From assembly GCF_027531705.1 (NCBI RefSeq), contig NZ_JAPZSP010000029.1:37688-101687 (forward strand): a DNA stretch of 64,000 bases, written 5' to 3'. Position 1 is the first letter of the stretch, and every line of letters starts with the position of its first letter. A program made the position numbers and the translations under genes. Of this stretch, positions 58,642-64,000 are shown piece after piece. Origin of the DNA: Flavobacterium sp. Its GTDB lineage: Bacteria; Bacteroidota; Bacteroidia; Flavobacteriales; Flavobacteriaceae. A model generated the notes under the pieces. It was not told the origin of the DNA and ran no database searches. It saw nothing but the letters and a program-made list of their open reading frames with translations.

Positions 58642-60741
58642 ATGCTACCAAAATCAATAAAAATAGTTTTTTTTCTACTATCGTTTCTACCAAATATTGT
58701 TTTTGGAAACTACAATCCTACTCCAAAAAGTAGCTTAAATAATGTTGCTCCAATACTTATTGCAACAGGAAATCAAGTATATTGTCCTGCCACATCAATA
58801 AATATTGTAACAGATTTCACAATTACCGATCCAGACGATACTGGAATTGACGCTCTCTATATTCAAATCTCTCAAGGTTATGTTATTGGTCAAGACCAAC
58901 TTGTTTTGACCGGAGTCCATACAACAATTTTAAGCTCGTGGAATCCAACTTTAGGAAAACTAACCTTGACTGGCGTTGCATCACAGCCAACATACACTGA
59001 ATTAATTGCTGCCGTTAAAGACATCAAATACTCAAGTAGTTCATCAAACCCTAGCGGAATCAGGAATTTTTCCATTACTGTTGGACAAGCAAATTATCTT
59101 CCCTCTAATGGACATTACTATCAATTTATACCAAACTTAGGCGTTACTTGGTCATCAGCAAAAAATTTAGCGCAAACTTCAACGTATTATGGACTACAAG
59201 GTTATCTAGCCACGATAACGTCTTCGGATGAAGCTAAAATTTCGGGCGAACAAGCATCTGGCGCTGGATGGATTGGAGGTAGTGACGAACAACAAGAAGG
59301 CATTTGGAAATGGATGACTGGGCCAGAAACTGGAACCATCTTCTGGAATGGAAGCATCAATGGCTCTACGCCAAATTTTGCTTTTTGGAATTCAGGCGAA
59401 CCTAACAATCTTGGAAATGAAAATTATACACATGTAACTGCTCCTGGAGTTGGTCTACTAGGCTCATGGAATGATTTGTCAAACAACGGAGAAACAAGCG
59501 GGAATTACCAACCAAAAGGATATATTGTTGAATACGGCGGCATGCCAGGTGACCCTGTTTTACAAATTTCAACAAGTACCATAATAACTATTCCTACTAT
59601 ATCTGGTTTTACAAATTTAAGTAGTTGCGGCTCATCAAGTTTAACTTTGAATGCAAGTGCTACAAACGGAATTGTCAATTGGTATTCTACACCAAGTGGC
59701 GGAATACCTATTGCAAATGGAAACAACTTTACAACTCCTCTCTTAACAACTACAACAACCTATTATGTTGACACCTACCCAATTGGTTGCTTAACTGGAA
59801 TAAGAACGTCAGTAACTGCGACAATTAATGAAATTCCAACAATTACTGCAACAAACCCAAATCCGTCATGTAAAGGCTTTTCTGCAACTTTAAGTGCATT
59901 AGCTTCGGCAGGAACTTTAAATTGGTATAATGTAATTTCTGGCGGAACAATCATTGCAACTGGAACTAATTTTACAACTCCTATTCTCAATGAAAACGCA
60001 ACCTACTATGCAGAAGCAAATAATAATGGCTGTCTTTCAATAAACAGAATTCCAATAAATATAACTGTCGTTTCTTTTCCTTCAATAAATGATGAAACTA
60101 TAACGATTTGCAAAGATGAAATTGTAACATTAAATGCTGGAATTGCCAATTATGACTATCTCTGGTCAACTGGCGCGACTACACAATCTATTCTATCAAA
60201 TGGATTATTGAATTATTCGGTTGTTATCACTTCACCAGAAGGTTGTATCAAAACAAAGAATTTCACATTAGTTGAAAACCCAATTCCAATAATCAAAACT
60301 ATTTTGGTTGAAGATATAAATGCAACCATAATTACCGAAAACGGTGGTGATTTTGAATATTCTATTGATGGAATAAATTACCAAAACTCCAATACTTTCT
60401 CAATTCCGCAAGGCGGATTATTTACGGCATTTGTTAGAGATAATAAATCTTGTGGAGAAGACAAAGAGGATTTTATTATCCTGCTTTTGCCAAAATATTT
60501 TACTCCAAACAACGACGGATTCAATGATTTTTGGACAGTTGATGAGATGAAATATTACCCAAAAATGGAAATTACTATTTTTGATAGGTATGGAAAATTG
60601 TTAACCAAACTCACGCCATCAAATCCAACTTGGGATGGAAAACTAAAGCAAAAACCTTTACCAGCTGATGATTATTGGTATATCTTAAAAATTGATAATA
60701 CAGAACCCGAAAGAAAAGGGCATTTTTCGATAAAAAGATAA
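58642..60741 (+). CDS. Surface adhesin: C-type lectin plus Ig-like repeats, T9SS type B
   Basis: A 699-residue secreted protein with a signal peptide (IKIVFFLLSFLPNIVFG). The N-terminal cadherin-like segment includes FTITDPDDTGIDALYI. A C-type lectin domain (about residues 154-302) carries GEPNN, an EPN mannose-type Ca site, and a WND-like SWNDLS. Two Ig-like repeats (each with LNWYN/VNWYS and TTYYVD/ATYYAE, about 325-475) follow. The gliding-motility-associated C-terminal domain (type B CTD) has PKYFTPNNDGFNDFW and ends GHFSIKR. It is probably displayed on the surface by SprA-dependent secretion for glycan binding. Confidence 0.92.
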   Translation: MLPKSIKIVFFLLSFLPNIVFGNYNPTPKSSLNNVAPILIATGNQVYCPATSINIVTDFTITDPDDTGIDALYIQISQGYVIGQDQLVLTGVHTTILSSWNPTLGKLTLTGVASQPTYTELIAAVKDIKYSSSSSNPSGIRNFSITVGQANYLPSNGHYYQFIPNLGVTWSSAKNLAQTSTYYGLQGYLATITSSDEAKISGEQASGAGWIGGSDEQQEGIWKWMTGPETGTIFWNGSINGSTPNFAFWNSGEPNNLGNENYTHVTAPGVGLLGSWNDLSNNGETSGNYQPKGYIVEYGGMPGDPVLQISTSTIITIPTISGFTNLSSCGSSSLTLNASATNGIVNWYSTPSGGIPIANGNNFTTPLLTTTTTYYVDTYPIGCLTGIRTSVTATINEIPTITATNPNPSCKGFSATLSALASAGTLNWYNVISGGTIIATGTNFTTPILNENATYYAEANNNGCLSINRIPINITVVSFPSINDETITICKDEIVTLNAGIANYDYLWSTGATTQSILSNGLLNYSVVITSPEGCIKTKNFTLVENPIPIIKTILVEDINATIITENGGDFEYSIDGINYQNSNTFSIPQGGLFTAFVRDNKSCGEDKEDFIILLLPKYFTPNNDGFNDFWTVDEMKYYPKMEITIFDRYGKLLTKLTPSNPTWDGKLKQKPLPADDYWYILKIDNTEPERKGHFSIKR

Positions 60742-60742
60742 A

Positions 60743-61876
60743 TTATTTAATTCGCTGACTAATTTCGTTCAGGATATAAAGGTAATCTTGTTGGTTTTTA
60801 ACAAAATCTTTATCGGAAATATCAATTACTAGAACATTCAAATCTTTCTGTGTTTTTATATAATCTAAATAACCAAAATTGATTTTTTCTAAATAATCGG
60901 CTTCTATGTCTTGCTCATAACTTCTGCCTCGAACTTTAATATTTTCGAGCAATCTTTCGGTATTTTGATACAAATAAATATACAAATCTGGCTTGGGCAT
61001 TTCTTTGTAAATTATCTCAAAAAGCTTTCTGTACAAACGATATTCGTCTTCGGTAAGCGTTACTTTGGCGAAAAGCAATGATTTGAAAATATGATAATCG
61101 GCTACGATAAAATCTTTAAACAAATCAAATTGTGCCAAATCATCCGAAATTTGTTGGTATCTATCAGCCAAAAAAGACATTTCTAGCGGAAAAGCATATC
61201 GGTTTTGATCTTCGTAAAATTTTGGTAAAAACGGGTTATCAGCAAATCGTTCTAAAACTGTTTTAGCGTTAAAATCTTCTGCTATTTTATTAACCAAAGT
61301 TGTTTTTCCCGCGCCAATATTCCCTTCAATAATAATGTAATTGTAATTTTCTAAATGAATCGATTCCAACGGTGATTTCATTTTTTGAACCAAAACACAA
61401 TTCATTTCTCCATCAAAATTTGAAATAAGTTCCGCAATATGTTTTTTATTGACAGGATGAATCCAATTAGAATCTAAATCGCGAATAGGTAATAAAACAA
61501 ATAATCGTTCTTGCAAAAAAGGATGCGGCACAACTAAATTTTCAGTTTCAATTACAGATTCATTGAAAGAAATTATATCAATATCGATAATTCGTTGTTG
61601 ATAACCTTTCTTTTCGGAACGAACACGTCCTAGTTTTTTTTCAATTTCTAAAATTTGAAGTAAAATTTCATCAGCATTTGAATAACTATGAATCAAAATC
61701 GCACAATTATAAAAAGGCTCACTTTCAAATCCCCAAGAAGGTGATTCATATAAATTTGAAATTTTTACAACTGTACCGACTTCATTATGAATGCTTTCAA
61801 TTGCCAATTCGATAGTTGTAAATCGATCGCCTTGATTACTTCCTAAGCCTAAAATGATTTGATTTTGCTCGTTCAT
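60743..61876 (-). CDS. FolK (HPPK) fused to deoxynucleoside kinase
   Basis: A 377-residue two-domain protein. The N-terminal HPPK (about 1-150) has LGSNQGDR, NLYESPSWGFESEPFYN and RIIDIDII (Mg-binding Asp pair), making folate precursor pyrophosphate. The C-terminal deoxynucleoside kinase (about 175-377) has the P-loop IEGNIGAGKTTLVNK, ERFADNPFL, FLADRYQQ (DR motif) and the lid RGRSYEQDIE. The junction carries no stop or frameshift. I chose the ATG at 61876 over the TTG four codons upstream. Both activities look intact; the fusion links folate and dNTP supply. Confidence 0.92.
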   Translation of the reverse strand: MNEQNQIILGLGSNQGDRFTTIELAIESIHNEVGTVVKISNLYESPSWGFESEPFYNCAILIHSYSNADEILLQILEIEKKLGRVRSEKKGYQQRIIDIDIISFNESVIETENLVVPHPFLQERLFVLLPIRDLDSNWIHPVNKKHIAELISNFDGEMNCVLVQKMKSPLESIHLENYNYIIIEGNIGAGKTTLVNKIAEDFNAKTVLERFADNPFLPKFYEDQNRYAFPLEMSFLADRYQQISDDLAQFDLFKDFIVADYHIFKSLLFAKVTLTEDEYRLYRKLFEIIYKEMPKPDLYIYLYQNTERLLENIKVRGRSYEQDIEADYLEKINFGYLDYIKTQKDLNVLVIDISDKDFVKNQQDYLYILNEISQRIK

Positions 61877-61916
61877 ACGTAAAGACAAATTAAGTAAAAC
61901 AATTTCAGAATTGAAG

Positions 61917-61924
61917 TATATTTG
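61917..61924 (+). promoter_or_regulatory. -7 box upstream of sppA
   Basis: TATATTTG on the plus strand in the divergent spacer, 80 nt before the sppA ATG. A -33 TTG is not obvious. Confidence 0.4.
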
Positions 61925-62004
61925 CGCCGACTGTTAATAAATTTATTTGTCTAGATTTGTAACAATATACAAAATCAGCCAACTAATAAGTAAAAAAATA
62001 GAAT

Positions 62005-63774
62005 ATGAGATTTTTAGGAAATGTTTTAGCAACGGTAATTGGAATTTTTGTTTTCCTTATGTTGCTATTTTTTGGAATTGTACTAATTTCTGCCATAGCA
62101 GGCAACAGTTCTGATGTTGTAGAAGTAAAAGAAAATTCGGTTATCGAACTTGATTTATCAGAAGTAACAAACGATTATGCTGGGAAATTCACTTTTGAAA
62201 AAATGCCGTTTTTGAATGATACCGATTCACACGACGGTTTAACAGATGTTATTTACGCCATTGAAAACGCAAAAACGGATGAAAACATCAAAGGAATTTC
62301 GATTCTTAACAACACTTCAATGCTTGGAATGGCTCAAAGTAAAGCCTTACGTGATGCATTAGAAGATTTTAAAAAATCGGGGAAATTTGTTTATGCTTAC
62401 GCAAATGCTTTTACCCAAAAAGAATATTATTTGAACTCTGTTGCCAACAGTGTTTATCTAAATCCAGTTGGTGATATGGATTTTAAAGGGCTTTCATCTG
62501 AAGTAATGTTTTTTAAAGATTTTCAAGATAAATCGGGTATAAAAATGGAAGTAATTCGTCACGGAAAATACAAAAGTGCCGTTGAACCTTTCCTTGAAAA
62601 TAAGATGAGCGATGCCAATAGAGAACAAATTACCTCGTTACTAAATTCAGTTTGGAGTTCAGTTGTAAAAGACATTTCGACAAGCAGAAAAATTCCTGTT
62701 GAAAAACTAAATGCTATCGCCGACGGACTTTTAGCAAGAACGCCAGCAATGGCAAAAGCTGAAAAATTAGTTGATAAAGTAGCTTATGAAGATGTTTATC
62801 ATGACGACATCAGAAAAATGCTAAAAGTTGAAAAAGACGAAGACTACAACTCTATAAAAATTTTAGATTATGCTCAAAATGTGGCAACAACGGCTACCAA
62901 ACCATCTTCTGAAAATAGCATTGCGGTAATTTATGCACAAGGTGAAATTATGGATGGTGAAGGCGATGTTGATATTATTGGCGAAGGTTCAATGCGTCGT
63001 TCACTTATTGAAGCTAGAAAAGATGAAAGTATAAAAGCAATTGTACTTCGAGTAGATTCTCCTGGCGGAAATGCGTTAACTTCAGATTTAATTTGGAGAG
63101 AAATTGAATTGACCAAAAAAGTAAAACCTGTTATTGTTTCTATGGGGAATTATGCCGCATCTGGTGGTTATTATATTGCTTGTAATGCCAATAAAATATT
63201 TGCCGAAGAAAATACAATTACAGGTTCGATAGGTGTTTTTGGAATTTTGCCGAACTTTAATATTGCTGCTACAAAATTTGGTTTGCATTCTGAATTAGTA
63301 AAAACGCACTCTAATGCTAGCGATTATAGTCCGTTTGTACCATTAGATGATAATTTTAAAAACTTCACCCAAGAAATGGTCGAAAACATCTATACAACTT
63401 TTGTTTCACGAGTTGCTGTTGGTAGAAAAATGACAACAACTCAAGTAGATTCTATTGCGCAAGGAAGAGTTTGGTCGGGAAGTGAAGCAAAAAAAATCGG
63501 CTTAGTTGATGAAATCGGCGGAATGGACGCAGCATTAAAATACGCGGCTTCTTTAGCAAAAGTTAAAGAATATAGAACTATCAATTATCCTGAATACAAA
63601 AAAGATCCAAGAGATTTACTTAGCGGATTAGGTTTTCCGTTTGCAAAAACTAAAGAAGCTTTAATCAAAGAAGAAATTGGTGCTGAAAACTACAAAGTAA
63701 TGCAAGAAATCAAACGTTTTTCATTGAGAAAAGGCGTTCAAGCTTCTATGCTTTACGAAATTGTGATTAAGTAA
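62005..63774 (+). CDS. sppA: Signal peptide peptidase SppA (67-kDa type)
   Basis: A 589-residue membrane-anchored serine peptidase (N-terminal TM about residues 6-32) that degrades cleaved signal peptides at the inner membrane. It is the long, duplicated form. The general-base Lys is in RHGKYKSAVEPFL (about residue 190) in the first half, and the nucleophile Ser is in GNYAASGGYYIAC (about residue 386) in the second. Typical SppA phrases include IKAIVLRVDSPGG and NTITGSIGVFGI. The usual length of the 67-kDa class is met. A terminator follows. Confidence 0.95.
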   Translation: MRFLGNVLATVIGIFVFLMLLFFGIVLISAIAGNSSDVVEVKENSVIELDLSEVTNDYAGKFTFEKMPFLNDTDSHDGLTDVIYAIENAKTDENIKGISILNNTSMLGMAQSKALRDALEDFKKSGKFVYAYANAFTQKEYYLNSVANSVYLNPVGDMDFKGLSSEVMFFKDFQDKSGIKMEVIRHGKYKSAVEPFLENKMSDANREQITSLLNSVWSSVVKDISTSRKIPVEKLNAIADGLLARTPAMAKAEKLVDKVAYEDVYHDDIRKMLKVEKDEDYNSIKILDYAQNVATTATKPSSENSIAVIYAQGEIMDGEGDVDIIGEGSMRRSLIEARKDESIKAIVLRVDSPGGNALTSDLIWREIELTKKVKPVIVSMGNYAASGGYYIACNANKIFAEENTITGSIGVFGILPNFNIAATKFGLHSELVKTHSNASDYSPFVPLDDNFKNFTQEMVENIYTTFVSRVAVGRKMTTTQVDSIAQGRVWSGSEAKKIGLVDEIGGMDAALKYAASLAKVKEYRTINYPEYKKDPRDLLSGLGFPFAKTKEALIKEEIGAENYKVMQEIKRFSLRKGVQASMLYEIVIK

Positions 63775-63804
63775 ATTTTCAAAATAATTTTTAATTATAG
63801 TAAT

Positions 63805-63836
63805 AATCCGTTTGGTAATTCAAGCGGATTTTTTTT
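63805..63836 (+). terminator. Terminator after sppA
   Basis: The stem AATCCGTTTG / CAAGCGGATT (one T-G pair) is followed by eight T. Confidence 0.85.
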
Positions 63837-63873
63837 GTGAAAACTTTACAATTCAACTTCTTGCAAAAAAATG

Positions 63874-63881
63874 TAACTTTG
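63874..63881 (+). promoter_or_regulatory. -7 box upstream of the gene at 63938
   Basis: TAACTTTG lies 56 nt before the ATG at 63938. Confidence 0.45.
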
Positions 63882-63937
63882 CGTAGTTAATAGGGCAAGG
63901 TTTTTGCTTGCAATAATTCAGTTTAAAAAGAAATCGT

Positions 63938-64000
63938 ATGTTAAAGAAAATCTTACTATCGTTAGGTGTATTACTAGTTTTACTAATTGGTTCATTAATA
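63938..64000 (+). CDS. Partial CDS at window end, N-terminal membrane segment
   Basis: Only the first 21 codons are in the window (MLKKILLSLGVLLVLLIGSL and one more). They encode a basic start and a hydrophobic stretch, either a signal anchor or a signal peptide. The ATG is preceded by a -7 box and follows the sppA terminator, so this is the start of a separate transcription unit. Nothing can be said about function. Confidence 0.6.
   Translation, partial: MLKKILLSLGVLLVLLIGSLI

Overview
The window is chromosomal DNA from a low-GC member of the Bacteroidota, almost certainly Flavobacteriaceae and most like Flavobacterium. Supporting evidence: Bacteroidota-type promoters (TAnnTTTG -7 box, sometimes with a TTG about 19 nt upstream) instead of sigma70 promoters; almost no Shine-Dalgarno sequences; type IX secretion (T9SS) C-terminal signals of both type A (39400-40419) and type B (58642-60741) plus a T9SS plug-type protein (35647-36900); an S46 dipeptidyl-peptidase; DUF5916, DUF6702 and CarboxypepD_reg-like proteins; and a Kdo transferase (Gram-negative LPS). 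It reads as core chromosome. I see no prophage, transposase, integrase or CRISPR array.

Layout. 1-496: repeat-rich intergenic DNA. 497-6991 (minus): tripartite RND efflux operon (TolC, adaptor, pump) followed by a PII-like protein and a DUF2892 protein. 7098-12448 (minus): PAP2 phosphatase, TatA, M1 aminopeptidase, DUF6702 protein and two tandem CarboxypepD_reg-like paralogues. 12725-20846: peptidase E, tRNA-Gly(TCC), GNAT, two convergent L,D-transpeptidases, a DUF5916 outer-membrane protein and gpmI. 20987-22282 (minus): CoA transferase. 22437-28870: a tight six-gene cluster (LRR protein, TerC, TetR, ABC exporter, HlyD, TolC). 28988-33747: methionine aminopeptidase, a GxxExxY/PD-(D/E)XK protein enclosed by inverted repeats, a DUF1573 protein and mutS. 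33892-34218: tRNA-Gly(GCC) and tRNA-Leu(TAA). 34305-43527: DUF1508 protein, methyltransferase, T9SS plug, apaG, pruA, T9SS cargo, rsmG, desaturase, aminotransferase. 43581-47338: acetyltransferase, then a Crp/Fnr regulator with a downstream pirin/GNAT/YjdI/SRPBCC/membrane/FMN-reductase operon. 47416-49559: fabD, an M23 peptidase and two small lipoproteins. 49627-53222 (minus): EamA transporter, lipoprotein, galE, DegT aminotransferase. 53405-60741: waaA, small membrane protein, GNAT, DPP11-like peptidase, Ala/Glu-rich lipoprotein, SpoU methyltransferase and a lectin-type T9SS adhesin. 60743-61876 (minus): FolK-deoxynucleoside kinase fusion. 62005-63774: sppA, then the start of another gene.

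The genes are mostly ordinary; the unusual signal lies between and inside them. (i) The RND operon and pruA share a 14-bp GTA-N8-TA(C/T) box exactly 22 nt upstream of the -7 element, the geometry of a Crp/Fnr-type class II activator site. (ii) A 32-bp perfect palindrome of a dispersed family sits in frame inside waaA. (iii) Three intergenic elements share outer ends but carry different central hairpins. (iv) The GxxExxY gene lies between 29-bp inverted repeats that differ at one base, and fragments of the same repeat occur elsewhere. (v) Repeat words based on TTAGTGTTCAGT start at stop codons, and words based on TTTTAAACT end at start codons. (vi) The ABC subunit of the TerC/TetR/type I exporter cluster has altered signature, Walker B and H-loop residues. 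All calls come from reading the sequence; no database search was run.
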